A DNA stretch of 32,038 bases from an uncultured Gammaproteobacteria bacterium (GTDB taxonomy: Bacteria > Pseudomonadota > Gammaproteobacteria > SZUA-229): assembly GCA_937998645.1 (NCBI GenBank), contig CALLCZ010000049.1, forward strand, positions 1 to 32,038, given 5' to 3'. The position numbers and the translations under genes were made by a program. Under the pieces are notes generated by a model. That model ran no database searches. It was not told where the DNA came from and saw only the letters and a program-made list of their open reading frames with translations. This document shows positions 8,949 through 17,329 of the stretch, piece after piece. Position 1 is the first letter of the stretch. Each line of letters begins with the position of its first letter.

Positions 8949-8976
8949 TTTGCAAAGGTCGAAAAGTCCGTATAAT
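8949..8976 (+). promoter_or_regulatory. Putative sigma-70 promoter for ettA
   Basis: A perfect TATAAT hexamer lies at 8971-8976, with a TTTGCA/TTGCAA -35-like element 15-16 bases upstream. It is about 31 bases before the ettA ATG, so the 5' leader would be short. The divergent glyA promoter should lie in the same 176-base intergenic region, but I see no clear consensus for it. Confidence 0.55.
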
Positions 8977-9007
8977 CGCGCCATTACAGCAACTGACAAA
9001 ATTCCAA

Positions 9008-10672
9008 ATGGCTCAATATATCTTTACCATGAACGGCCTCGGCAAGGTCGTACCGCCGAAAAAAGAAATCCTCAAGGACATCAATCTCAACTTCTTCCCC
9101 GGCGCAAAAATTGGCGTACTCGGCTATAACGGCGCGGGCAAGTCGACCCTGCTGCGAATCATGGCCGGTGTCGATACTGACTTTATCGGCGAGGCCCGCC
9201 CCGCCAGCGGTATCCGCATCGGGTACCTGCCGCAGGAGCCCGACCTTGATCCGAACAAGGATGTGCGCGGCAATGTCGAAGATGGTTTGAGTGATATCAA
9301 GCAGGCCCATGAGCAGCTCGAAGCCGTCTATGCCGCCTATGCCGAGCCGGATGCAGACTTTGACGCACTCGCCACTGAACAGGCGAGGCTGGAAAATATC
9401 ATTCAGGCTGCCGATGCCCATAACCTCGACCGCAAGCTCGAGGTCGCTGCAGACGCGCTTCGCCTGCCGACATGGGACGCCAATGTCGAGAACCTGTCAG
9501 GTGGTGAGCGTCGTCGAGTTGCGCTGTGTCGACTGCTGCTGTCATCACCCGACATGCTCATACTTGACGAACCAACCAACCATCTCGATGCCGAGTCCGT
9601 TGCCTGGCTGGAGCGCTTCCTCAAGGATTATCCGGGAACAGTTGTGGCAGTCACCCATGACCGCTACTTTCTCGATAATGTTGCCGGCTGGATTCTTGAA
9701 CTTGATCGGGGCCATGGCATTCCCTGGGAAGGCAACTATTCCTCCTGGCTGGAGCAGAAAGAGAAGCGGCTCGCGATTGAAGAAAGAAAAGAAGCCACCC
9801 GTCAAAAAACCATCAAAGCAGAGCTCGACTGGGTACGTTCAAATCCAAAAGCACGCCAGGCCAAAAGCAAGGCGCGTATGCAACGTTTTGAAGAACTGTC
9901 ATCGGCAGAACATCAGAAGCGCAGCGAAACCAATTCACTGTATATCCCGCCCGGCCCCAGGCTTGGCGACAAGGTGGTTGAAGCTGATCATGTACGAAAG
10001 CAATACGGCGATAAACTGCTTTACGAAAACATGAATTTCAAGCTGCCGCGTGGCGGCATAGTCGGCATCATCGGCCCGAATGGCGCCGGCAAAACCACCC
10101 TGTTCCGCATGATCACGGGTAGCGAACAACCCGATGAAGGTGTATTTACCGTTGGCGATACGGTGGAAATTGCTTACGTCGACCAGTCGCGCGACAGCCT
10201 GGACGGCAGCAAAACGGTGTGGGACGAAATTTCTGATGGTCTGGACAACATCACCATTGGCAACTACACGGTAGCGTCGCGAGGCTATGTCAGCCGTTTT
10301 AACTTCAAGGGCGAAGACCAGCAGAAACATATCAAGAACCTTTCCGGCGGTGAGCGCAACCGTGTTCACCTGGCGAAATTACTGAAAAGCGGTGGCAATC
10401 TGCTGCTGCTCGATGAACCCACCAACGATCTCGATGTGGAAACCCTGCGCGCACTCGAAGAAGCGATTCTTGAGTTCCCGGGCTGTGTCGTTGTTATTTC
10501 CCACGACAGGTGGTTCCTGGACCGAATTGCCACTCATATACTCGCTTTTGAGGGCGATAGCGAGGTCGTCTGGTACGAAGGCAACTATTCTGATTACGAA
10601 GAGGACCGCAGGCGCAGACTGGGTGATGAAGCTGACAATCCTCATCGTATCAAGTACAGGAAGCTGGCCTGA
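9008..10672 (+). CDS. ettA: Energy-dependent translational throttle protein EttA (ABC-F ATPase)
   Basis: 554 aa, the length of EttA. Two ABC cassettes are present without any membrane domain. Cassette 1 has Walker A GYNGAGKSTLL, signature LSGGERRRVALCRLL and DEPTNHLD; cassette 2 has GPNGAGKTTLF, LSGGERNRVHLAKLL and DEPTNDLD. Between them is the charged P-site tRNA interaction linker (around residues 250-300, KRLAIEERKEATRQKTI). The start MAQYIFTMNGLGKVVPPKK is typical of EttA rather than of Uup or YheS. EttA binds the ribosomal E site and gates entry into elongation according to ATP/ADP. It appears monocistronic, with a strong -10 upstream. Confidence 0.96.
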   Translation: MAQYIFTMNGLGKVVPPKKEILKDINLNFFPGAKIGVLGYNGAGKSTLLRIMAGVDTDFIGEARPASGIRIGYLPQEPDLDPNKDVRGNVEDGLSDIKQAHEQLEAVYAAYAEPDADFDALATEQARLENIIQAADAHNLDRKLEVAADALRLPTWDANVENLSGGERRRVALCRLLLSSPDMLILDEPTNHLDAESVAWLERFLKDYPGTVVAVTHDRYFLDNVAGWILELDRGHGIPWEGNYSSWLEQKEKRLAIEERKEATRQKTIKAELDWVRSNPKARQAKSKARMQRFEELSSAEHQKRSETNSLYIPPGPRLGDKVVEADHVRKQYGDKLLYENMNFKLPRGGIVGIIGPNGAGKTTLFRMITGSEQPDEGVFTVGDTVEIAYVDQSRDSLDGSKTVWDEISDGLDNITIGNYTVASRGYVSRFNFKGEDQQKHIKNLSGGERNRVHLAKLLKSGGNLLLLDEPTNDLDVETLRALEEAILEFPGCVVVISHDRWFLDRIATHILAFEGDSEVVWYEGNYSDYEEDRRRRLGDEADNPHRIKYRKLA

Positions 10673-10779
10673 CACCACCCTGAACTGCAGTCCAGAAAAA
10701 CCGGCCTGCTTCAGTAGCAGTGGGCTATTTAATAACTATACTTGGGTGATAGACTTCTAAATAGAGCCGCTTCCTTATC

Positions 10780-12642
10780 ATGGAAAACACCCAGTTCGAT
10801 CCTGCTGATTTCACGGAAATCCAGAATAAACTGCTACTTGCGACTGGTACAAGTGAGGATCTCGATGAGATGCTGCAATCATTCATGATTGCAGCTACTG
10901 AGCAGCTCAAGCTGAGCAACGTCTACGTTTACCTGCTGGACTCTGTCTCCACCAAATCTGATAACAATGCAAAAGATTCGGGTTTTAATTTCTATCTGAG
11001 CTATGCAGACAGTCAAAACCAGCTGCCTCATTTACACGCCCGAATTCAATCATCACTCAAGCAGTTCATCCCATGTGACGAGGAAGCTGTAGACATCGTC
11101 GAGATTGATGGTCTGCATTACCTGATGTACTGCCTGAAAAAGACTGGCGCCATCATTTTCGAGCTCAAGCACAATGGTTTTCAGGCCAGCATGCTGACCC
11201 CGGTGATGGATCGACTCTCATTAGCCTGCTCGATCTGCTTTTCTGTCGGCAAACTTAAAAACCAGATTCGACTGAATAAAGAGATGGAGAAAGCCTACGA
11301 AAAACAGGCTAACCAGGATCCACTGACCAAATTACCAAACCGTCGCTCTTTCAGATACAACCTCTATCAGGAAATCGCCAATACCAAGCGTTACAAGCAC
11401 TATGGCGCTGTTTTGTACATAGATCTTGACCACTTTAAAAACATCAACGACTCACTCGGGCATTCAGTCGGCGACATGCTGTTAACCAAGGTGGCAGACA
11501 GATTTACAGAAGATGCTCGCGTCGGTGATGATGTATACCGCCTGGGTGGTGACGAATTCGTTTACATCCTGAGGAATGTTGGCGATACGGAAACTCTGGC
11601 AATGAGCACTGCACAAGCTGTTGCACGCAGGCTGCTCGATGCCATGGCCGAGCCTATGCAGGTAGGCGATTACACCTTGCATGTTACACCAAGCATCGGC
11701 GTTACCATTTTTCCTAATGCAAACAATGAAGACAGCGACAGCGAAAGCGTACTCAAACATGCCGATACTGCCATGTACAAGGCAAAATCCGATGGCAGAA
11801 ACACCTTTGCCTTCTACGACCCTGAAATGCAGGTCACTGCAAGCAAACGCCTGATACTTGAAGACTATCTCAGAAAAGCGATCAACAATAACGAATTACG
11901 CATGGAATTTCAGCCCATTGTGAATATCCATGAAGAAATTATTGCAGCGGAATCATTGATACGCTGGCATAACCCGGCCCTGGGAAATGTTTCTCCGAAT
12001 GATTTCATTAACATAGCCGAGGAAAGCAATCTGATGCTGGACCTCAGCAAATGGATAATGGATTCAACCTGCTCTTTTATAAAAGAATTAAAGTCAGTAA
12101 CGGCAGGAAACGCTGAATTCAGATATGTCACAATCAATATCAGCCCCAAACAATTCAAGCAACAGAACTTTATCACCAACCTGATTGATACATTAAAGTT
12201 CTACGATTTATCTCCCGACGATATTCGACTTGAATTCACCGAAAATATCCTGATCGACAATATTGACGAGACCGTTTTGAAAATGGAAGAACTTCTGTCA
12301 TCTGATATAAAATTTATTCTCGATGACTTCGGTACCGGGTACTCATCATTATCCTACTTGCAGAAACTGCCCATACGCACAATCAAGATCGACCAGTCTT
12401 TTGTCACCAACTTTAAATCCAAAACCCAGACTAACAAGGCTATCGTAGACGCCATTATTGCAATGGCCGACCAGATGTGTCTGCAGTGTGTTATCGAAGG
12501 CGTAGAAACAAAAGATGATGCTGACTATTTTATCAACAAGAATGTTTACGCGATGCAGGGTTATTACTACTATCGCCCTCTTTCAGCTCATGGGCTGATT
12601 GACCTGCTAAAGCACGATGAGAAAAAAGCCGCGAGTGAATGA
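10780..12642 (+). CDS. GGDEF-EAL protein: putative diguanylate cyclase/c-di-GMP phosphodiesterase with GAF-like N-terminus
   Basis: 620 aa, no membrane segment. Residues 1 to about 165 look like a GAF-type sensory domain (inferred from the pattern only). A linker leads to the GGDEF domain (DPLTKLPNRRSF onward), whose active site GGDEF is at residues 256-260; an RVGD inhibitory I-site is exactly five residues upstream, so product inhibition is possible. The EAL domain follows, with E391-S-L in place of EAL and with NISPKQF, LDDFGTGYSSL, IKIDQSF and VIEGVET all present, so phosphodiesterase activity looks intact. Both halves may be active or one may regulate the other. The last 110 bases overlap a convergent PilZ gene, a possible c-di-GMP receptor. 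Confidence 0.93.
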   Translation: MENTQFDPADFTEIQNKLLLATGTSEDLDEMLQSFMIAATEQLKLSNVYVYLLDSVSTKSDNNAKDSGFNFYLSYADSQNQLPHLHARIQSSLKQFIPCDEEAVDIVEIDGLHYLMYCLKKTGAIIFELKHNGFQASMLTPVMDRLSLACSICFSVGKLKNQIRLNKEMEKAYEKQANQDPLTKLPNRRSFRYNLYQEIANTKRYKHYGAVLYIDLDHFKNINDSLGHSVGDMLLTKVADRFTEDARVGDDVYRLGGDEFVYILRNVGDTETLAMSTAQAVARRLLDAMAEPMQVGDYTLHVTPSIGVTIFPNANNEDSDSESVLKHADTAMYKAKSDGRNTFAFYDPEMQVTASKRLILEDYLRKAINNNELRMEFQPIVNIHEEIIAAESLIRWHNPALGNVSPNDFINIAEESNLMLDLSKWIMDSTCSFIKELKSVTAGNAEFRYVTINISPKQFKQQNFITNLIDTLKFYDLSPDDIRLEFTENILIDNIDETVLKMEELLSSDIKFILDDFGTGYSSLSYLQKLPIRTIKIDQSFVTNFKSKTQTNKAIVDAIIAMADQMCLQCVIEGVETKDDADYFINKNVYAMQGYYYYRPLSAHGLIDLLKHDEKKAASE

Positions 12643-12940
12643 AACCGGTGATGATGCTGAAGCCGTACGCATAGTCTCCATTCTCTTCATCTTCATTGCA
12701 ATAACAAATCCTGCCGAATGTTTCCAGTGATCGACCGTCAGTAAAAACGATCTTCGCCGTGATGCGGTCTTCCAGCTCAAACCGTTTTGAAGTGACGAAA
12801 CGAAAACCGCCCTTGCTGATATTTTCGATGATGCCCTGGTATTGCTGTGGTTGATCAGGTTCCTTGCCATTAACTGAAAGTATCTCGTAACGGCAGGCTT
12901 TGCACGGCAGTCTTATGTCAGTACGCGTCTTTGCGTCCAT
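12533..12940 (-). CDS. PilZ domain protein (probable c-di-GMP receptor)
   Basis: 135 aa, one PilZ domain with little else. The two c-di-GMP contact motifs are present: RTDIR (RxxxR, residues 6-10) and NISKGG (D/NxSxxG, about residues 40-45), followed by beta strands through YGFSII. An in-frame stop a few codons upstream and the position of RxxxR support the ATG at 12940, though the AGGGA before it is very close. The C-terminal 36 residues (Ser/Asn/Lys-rich tail) are encoded antisense to the end of the GGDEF-EAL gene. Such single-domain PilZ proteins change the activity of partner proteins on binding c-di-GMP; the partner here is unknown. Confidence 0.85.
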   Translation of the reverse strand: MDAKTRTDIRLPCKACRYEILSVNGKEPDQPQQYQGIIENISKGGFRFVTSKRFELEDRITAKIVFTDGRSLETFGRICYCNEDEENGDYAYGFSIITGFIHSRLFSHRALAGQSAHELKEGDSSNNPASRKHSC

Positions 12941-13045
12941 TCCCTTTTTCTAACCTTATTCTTTGTTTTTTCTGTACAGCTTTAGTATAGATAAATAATC
13001 AGACTCTTTCGCTGATTCGAGCGGGTAAATATAAATATTGAATAC

Positions 13046-13654
13046 TTGCCACAGAGGTAAAGTGAACATAGAGGTTTTTATTGTTTTGTAGGAGCAACTT
13101 CAGCCGCGAATATCAGTTAATCGCTTTAATTACATTTTGTTTCGCCTTGAAGGCGAGTTACTTTTCTTCCAACAGCGGAAGAAAAGTAACCAAAAGAACG
13201 CCGCCCCGAAACGTTTGCCCTTCGGGTCCCCGAGACATTAGGCTTTGCCAACGGGCCGTCCTGACTCGCCGTCCGGGCTCGACAGGACTAAATCCGACGT
13301 CCCTGTCGGATTTTCCCTACCAAAGCCGAATGCCTCGGCAAACTTCACGGGGGAACTGTCCCTCCCGTCAAGCTCGCCGAAGCCAGCTTCACTGATAGGG
13401 TCGATTGACCAGGGACGGTCAATCGAGTCTTGTCGAGCAGGGATGCGAGTCAAGACGACCCGTTGGCAGGGAAGGTGGCTGAGGGCATGCGAAGCACGAG
13501 CGCCCGGGACGTGTTTCTTTGGTTACTTTCTTTACACGAGTAAAGAAAGTAACTCGCCAGCAAGGCGAAACCAAATGTGTATAAATACGATCAGTTGAAA
13601 TTCACAGCTGAAGCCGCTACCGCGAAACAATAAACCTCCGTGGCAAAGTTCACA
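13046..13654. repeat. Composite nested-palindrome island with REP-like ends
   Basis: No gene is convincing in 12941-13698. From outside in: inverted arms at about 13046-13087 and 13627-13654 (GCCACAGAGGT against its reverse, with shared TTTATTGTTT); REP-like units at 13088-13110 (GTAGGAGCAACTTCAGCCGC) and about 13605-13627 facing each other; then two hairpins, at 13157-13190 (perfect 14-base stem, six-base loop) and 13522-13553 (perfect 13-base stem, six-base loop), which are themselves inverted relatives of one another sharing the GGCGAGTTACTTT/AAAGTAACC core. The interior (about 13200-13500) has further short palindromes, such as GATTGACC facing GGTCAATC near 13404-13424. Open frames here look like by-products of the palindromes. 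Confidence 0.75.
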
Positions 13655-13698
13655 TCGCATCAGCCCGCCAGGCCTGGTGAAGACCCAATGGTCATAAA

Positions 13699-14496
13699 TT
13701 AGTAGCCGAACATGCCTTCCAGCAATTGAGCGTAACCGTCATAATCATCCGCATCCGCATCCTCAAAATATTCAATCCTCATAGCTTCAAGCATTTTGTT
13801 ACCTTCCGGTGTTTTTGCTGCATCCAGTAGAGCCTGCTTCACCGCCTGTGCAACCTCATCGGGAATCTCGGGCGACGCCGACATCGCCATATGCGGTACA
13901 GGTTCCGTTGAAACCACGGAGTTCAGACTCTCGTAATTACCAACCAGCGGGCTCGGTATAATTGCCGCATCGACATGTCCATCGATGACCTTTTCAACCG
14001 CATCCACCGAATCGCTTGCTTCTATATAGAACGGCAGCCTTACCGGGTTGGGGAACATGCCATTTAACCTCACCGCACCCATACCCGGTGAAGCCATGGT
14101 TGCGATTTTCTTCGAAATCAGCTCTTCCATTTCGAATACAAAATTCTCCTCGCCCGTGACCACGGTGAAACTTACGGTATCCGGAAACTTGACCAGCACC
14201 CTGTAAGCCTTACGCTGAATCCGGTAGTCAGTGAAATGCGCAGCATCAAGAATAAAATGCATGTCCTTGGCTTTTTGCATGCGCGCCCAGTAAGTGAGGA
14301 AATTTCTGTATGTCTTGATTGAAAACGTGTGACCGGTTTTTTCAGTTAGATACTTGCTCAGGGGCGCATAATTTTGTTTGACCTGATCAGGAGGCAAAAC
14401 GGGTTGAACACAAAGAAAATAATTCGCCGCCGACAAAGCACCCGATGTTACTAACAGTAACACCGCTAATATTGACTGTCGAAAATACAGCTTCAT
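13699..14496 (-). CDS. PhnD-like periplasmic substrate-binding protein
   Basis: 265 aa from the ATG at 14496, chosen over an upstream in-frame TTG because a GGAG ribosome site lies seven bases before it. A clear signal peptide (MKLYFRQS then a hydrophobic run ending ALSA) is followed by a phosphonate/phosphate-binding-like domain: VQPVLPPDQVKQNYAPLSKY, YLTEKTGHTF, a central ATMASPGMGAVRLNGM segment, and DAAIIPSPLVGNY. This is the pattern of the PhnD/phosphite-type binding family (PF12974-like). No permease or ATPase gene is adjacent, so it may be an orphan or serve as a sensor component. The acidic DADADDYDGY tail is distinctive. Ligand unknown. Confidence 0.8.
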   Translation of the reverse strand: MKLYFRQSILAVLLLVTSGALSAANYFLCVQPVLPPDQVKQNYAPLSKYLTEKTGHTFSIKTYRNFLTYWARMQKAKDMHFILDAAHFTDYRIQRKAYRVLVKFPDTVSFTVVTGEENFVFEMEELISKKIATMASPGMGAVRLNGMFPNPVRLPFYIEASDSVDAVEKVIDGHVDAAIIPSPLVGNYESLNSVVSTEPVPHMAMSASPEIPDEVAQAVKQALLDAAKTPEGNKMLEAMRIEYFEDADADDYDGYAQLLEGMFGY

Positions 14497-14813
14497 GGCC
14501 AGCTCCAAAGCAGCTTTTGTCTACTGCTAGCATAGTCAATGAAACCGGCTTTATCTGACAAATTGACAGATGTTTACAACCAGCCCAGCCATTCCTTGAG
14601 CACATATATCACGGCCGCCGCCACAGTCGCGCAAGCGCAACAGAGCAGCAATATTTTCACAATCAGCAAGTTTGTTTCATTCATGTCTGTGCCCGCAGGA
14701 ACATGCTATTCAAAACCAGATTTTCGCTCTTTTTGAGCGATGATCATATTGTTCTATATCAGTTACTTACCACCTATACTTAATGTATATAGTTATATTA
14801 ATGCACAAGCTGA
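14497..14813. other. Intergenic region between PhnD-like gene and rarA
   Basis: Apart from the possible 36-aa peptide, this 317-base stretch holds a small hairpin at 14724-14740 (six-base stem TCGCTC/GAGCGA, five-T loop) downstream of rarA, and an AT-rich segment at about 14750-14800 that could contain a minus-strand promoter. No long frame or RNA gene was recognised. Confidence 0.4.
14574..14684 (-). CDS. Possible small single-span membrane peptide (36 aa)
   Basis: A short frame read directly from the sequence: ATG at 14684, stop TAA ending at 14574. It begins MNETNLLIVKILLLCCACAT and ends KEWLGWL, giving one hydrophobic helix of about 20 residues followed by a short basic/aromatic tail. 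A weak GCGGG-like ribosome site is about eight bases upstream. It lies 77 bases upstream of the PhnD-like gene and in the same direction, after rarA. Support is only the hydrophobic pattern and position; it could be a chance frame. The opposite-strand frame at 14539-14736 looks less protein-like. Confidence 0.35.
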   Translation of the reverse strand: MNETNLLIVKILLLCCACATVAAAVIYVLKEWLGWL

Positions 14814-16163
14814 TTACTTCTTCCTTGTTCTGTTTTTCCTGTTTAATTCCCTCAAACCGGTCAACTTTTCACCGATTTTGATTTCGAGTCCTCTTGCAAC
14901 AGGATGATAGTAAATCTTCTCTTCCATGTTATCGGGGAAATAGGTCTCACCAGCCGCAAAGGCATCTTCTTCATCGTGAGCATAGCGGTAGTTCTTTCCA
15001 TGACCGAGCTGTTTCATGAATCGTGTCGGCGCATTACGAATGTGCATCGGTACTTCCATGGTGCCAAGATCACGGGCATCCTTCATCGCTAATCCAAATG
15101 CAGAGTACACCGCGTTACTCTTTGCTGTAGAAGCCAGATAGGTAATGGCCTGTGCGATTGCCAGTTCGCCTTCGGGGCTTCCCATGCGTTCGTATGCATT
15201 CCAGGCATTAAGCGTTATCTCCAGACCACGGGGATCGGCATTGCCGATATCTTCCGACGCCATTCGTACAACACGGCGTGCGATATACCGAGGATCGCAG
15301 CCACCATCCAGCATACGGGCAAACCAGTAAAGCGCCGCATCGGGATTACTGCCCCTTACCGATTTGTGCAAGGCTGAAATCTGGTCATAGAAAAGATCAC
15401 CACCTTTATCGAAGCGGCGAAAACTTTGCGATGTCACATCCTGAACGATGCGTTCGGTAATGGTACTGTCATCGGCTGCCAGGTCTGCGGCGATTTCAAG
15501 CATATTGAGTGCACGACGCGCATCACCGTCCGCAATCGCCGCTATTTGATTGACCTGCTCATCATCAATCTTGATATTACGCTCACCCAGACCTGTTTCC
15601 CTGTCGGCAACGGCTCTTTTCAACAAGCGCGCAATATCGCTTTCTTCAAGACTCTTTAATACGTATGTTTTTACCCGTGACAGCAATGCATTATTCAGCT
15701 CAAACGACGGGTTTTCCGTGGTCGCTCCAATAAAAAAAATGGTGCCATCTTCTACATACGGCAGAAAAGCATCCTGTTGTGACTTGTTAAAACGGTGCAC
15801 TTCATCAACGAACAGGATCGTCGCCTTACCGCAGGCCTGCTCCTGCCTGGCTTTATCAACAGCAGCACGGATGTCCTTAACACCGGACAGTACTGCAGAA
15901 ATACTCAGGAACTGGGCGTCAGCGCTGTTGGCGATAATGCGTGCAAGCGTGGTCTTGCCGGTACCCGGCGGCCCCCAGAACACCATTGAATGCAGCGCAC
16001 CTGATTCTATGGCCTGGCGTAAGGCACTGCCCTTGTCATCATTAATGTCGTCGCCAAGAATATGATGCTGACCAATAAAATCGCCCAGAACTTTTGGACG
16101 CATGCGGTCAGCCAATGGTGAATAAACCGGGTTTACAGTTCCGTGCGCATCTTCGGACATCAT
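14814..16163 (-). CDS. rarA: Replication-associated recombination protein A (RarA/MgsA AAA+ ATPase)
   Basis: 449 aa clamp-loader-like AAA+ protein acting at stalled replication forks. Walker A GPPGTGKTT lies at about residues 64-72, Walker B with ILFVDEVHRFNKSQQDAFLP around 112, sensor 1 at FFIGATTENPSF, and arginine-finger/sensor 2 region at DGDARRALNMLEIAA. The C-terminal RarA domain follows with HKSVRGSNPDAALYW and the MRLVRMA-like RRVVRMASEDIGNADP motif. The start ATG overlaps the lolA stop by four bases (ATGA), so it should be coupled to lolA. lolA-rarA adjacency is conserved in gammaproteobacteria. Confidence 0.97.
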   Translation of the reverse strand: MMSEDAHGTVNPVYSPLADRMRPKVLGDFIGQHHILGDDINDDKGSALRQAIESGALHSMVFWGPPGTGKTTLARIIANSADAQFLSISAVLSGVKDIRAAVDKARQEQACGKATILFVDEVHRFNKSQQDAFLPYVEDGTIFFIGATTENPSFELNNALLSRVKTYVLKSLEESDIARLLKRAVADRETGLGERNIKIDDEQVNQIAAIADGDARRALNMLEIAADLAADDSTITERIVQDVTSQSFRRFDKGGDLFYDQISALHKSVRGSNPDAALYWFARMLDGGCDPRYIARRVVRMASEDIGNADPRGLEITLNAWNAYERMGSPEGELAIAQAITYLASTAKSNAVYSAFGLAMKDARDLGTMEVPMHIRNAPTRFMKQLGHGKNYRYAHDEEDAFAAGETYFPDNMEEKIYYHPVARGLEIKIGEKLTGLRELNRKNRTRKK

Positions 16164-16813
16164 GAGCCCCCGAATACGTCGACACCCTCCGGCGGTGTGA
16201 ATTCAAATAATTCTGCATCGAGTTCTGGATTGGACTGCAACTCGGTAAAAAAGATGACGGTGGTCTGTTCAAACTGGTCGTGCAGTTGCAAAAATCGCAG
16301 CCCTTTATCGTCCAGCCCGAGCATCACACGATCAAAATCAGCATCCGCCTGTCTGTTTATCAGCTCTATACGATGCAAACCCGAATCAGAACCGCGTTCG
16401 TGTATCTCAAACGCATCTTCCAGCTTTTTCCTGTTCTGCAACAGCGCCATCGGTGTATTGCTCTGGCCCGCACCCTGCTTCTGCACCGTTACCTGCTCAA
16501 GATCTACATCAAATACCCATACCCGCTCTCCATCCGAAACAATCTCCTGCGGATAAGGCTGGGTATAGTTCCAGCGGAACCTGCCCGGACGCTGCAGGTA
16601 AAATACACCCGCGGATTCCTGCATCAATCTGCCGTCACTGGATTTTAATGTCTGCTTGAAACTTGCCGACATGGTCTGCGTTTCCGTCAGAAACCTGTCG
16701 AGCAACACCCTGCCCTCGCCGGCATAAGCATTCCCGCCTTGAATTAAAAAAATAACGATTAATTGTAGGGTGCAATAGCGTAGCGTATTGCACCAGCATT
16801 CACTCAATCTCAA
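16160..16813 (-). CDS. lolA: Outer-membrane lipoprotein carrier protein LolA, 5' end altered by REP insertion
   Basis: 217 aa if started at TTG 16813. The mature part is a normal LolA: LLDRFLTETQTMSASFKQT, GVFYLQRPGRFRWNY, YPQEIVSDGERVWVFDVDLE and PMALLQ, ending in ELFEFTPPEGVDVF. It carries lipoproteins across the periplasm. The 5' end is odd: no in-frame ATG exists, only TTG codons at 16813 and 16807, which overlap the end of the transposase gene. Residues about 7-17 of the predicted signal peptide are encoded by the REP copy at 16765-16794, while LIVIFLI...NAYA gives the hydrophobic core and cleavage site. It is 4 bases overlapped with rarA. The exact start is uncertain; lolA is normally required, so some start is presumably used. 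Confidence 0.88.
   Translation of the reverse strand: MRLSECWCNTLRYCTLQLIVIFLIQGGNAYAGEGRVLLDRFLTETQTMSASFKQTLKSSDGRLMQESAGVFYLQRPGRFRWNYTQPYPQEIVSDGERVWVFDVDLEQVTVQKQGAGQSNTPMALLQNRKKLEDAFEIHERGSDSGLHRIELINRQADADFDRVMLGLDDKGLRFLQLHDQFEQTTVIFFTELQSNPELDAELFEFTPPEGVDVFGGS
16765..16794 (-). repeat. REP palindrome, lolA-side copy
   Basis: A 30-base element containing GGTGCAATACGC and GCGTATTGCACC-type complementary halves, so it is itself a near-perfect hairpin. It is an inverted copy of 17358-17387 with a single mismatch. It lies inside the 5' coding region of lolA, just after the transposase stop codon. Confidence 0.9.
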
Positions 16814-17329
16814 GTGCTCTCACCTCTACAGTACCAGCCCAATCATGCGGATATACTCCCAATGAAACAAATTTGTGAAAGGTAGAATATGGCCAGTCTT
16901 GTACATTTTTTACCAGCCCATGTTTGACTGGATTAATGTGAATATAATCCATATGAATTCTGTAATCATCATCGTCCCGTATTAGATGTTCCCAATAGCG
17001 CCTTTGCCAAATTCCTCGCTCACCACGCTTTTGTCGACTCACAGACCTGTTCTCAGACCTAGGCAAAGCAGCTGAAAATCGTGCTTTAATCATCCGTAAT
17101 CTCAATGAGTAATCTGAATCGTTTTCAGGTAACTGAATCAGGCAATGAAAGTGATCTGGCAATACAACCCATCCGTGTACCTTGAATGGCCATTTGACTT
17201 GAACATACCGCACAGCCTCGCGCAGCTTATTAATATGTTGCACTAAAAGATCATTTGCTTGCCGATGCAATAAATTCACCGTAAAAAATAGCAGCCACCT
17301 GCCAGAAACACCCTGCGATAATTCGGCAT
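16800..17329 (-). CDS. REP-associated tyrosine transposase (RAYT, Y1/HUH family), apparent one-base frameshift near 5' end
   Basis: About 177 aa, a normal RAYT length. The HUH motif is HFHCLIQLP and the catalytic Tyr is in the YIHINPVKHGLV motif; WPFKVHGWVVLPDHFH and IWQRRYWEHLIRD are also typical of the TnpA-REP (IS200-like) family. The family N-terminus MPNYRRVFLAGGCYF is encoded from an ATG at 17329, but in a different frame from the rest. A run of six T (17283-17288 on the minus strand) would restore one frame (..CYFFTVNLL..) if it had seven. The uninterrupted frame begins with a TTG at 17336 instead. This is either a real mutation that inactivates the gene, slippage-based expression, or a sequencing error. 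The gene is framed by inverted REP copies it would be expected to recognise. Confidence 0.88.

Noticed and set aside
8832..9007. A glycine riboswitch upstream of glyA
   Set aside because: The 176-base gap shows no recognisable aptamer structure and the glyA leader looks too short.
13238..13598. Overlapping frames of 71 and 117 codons on both strands in the palindromic island
   Set aside because: They lie wholly within the nested inverted repeats, have no clear ribosome site, and their amino-acid pattern (Pro/Ser/Arg-rich) looks like a by-product of the repeat sequence.
14539..14736. Plus-strand 65-codon frame between PhnD-like gene and rarA
   Set aside because: No ribosome site, no recognisable pattern, and it is antisense to the more plausible small membrane peptide.
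16742..16798. ATG at 16798, one base after the transposase stop, as an alternative lolA start
   Set aside because: It is out of frame with lolA unless the seven-T run is six. The peptide it would make has no good hydrophobic core, while the TTG-start version does.
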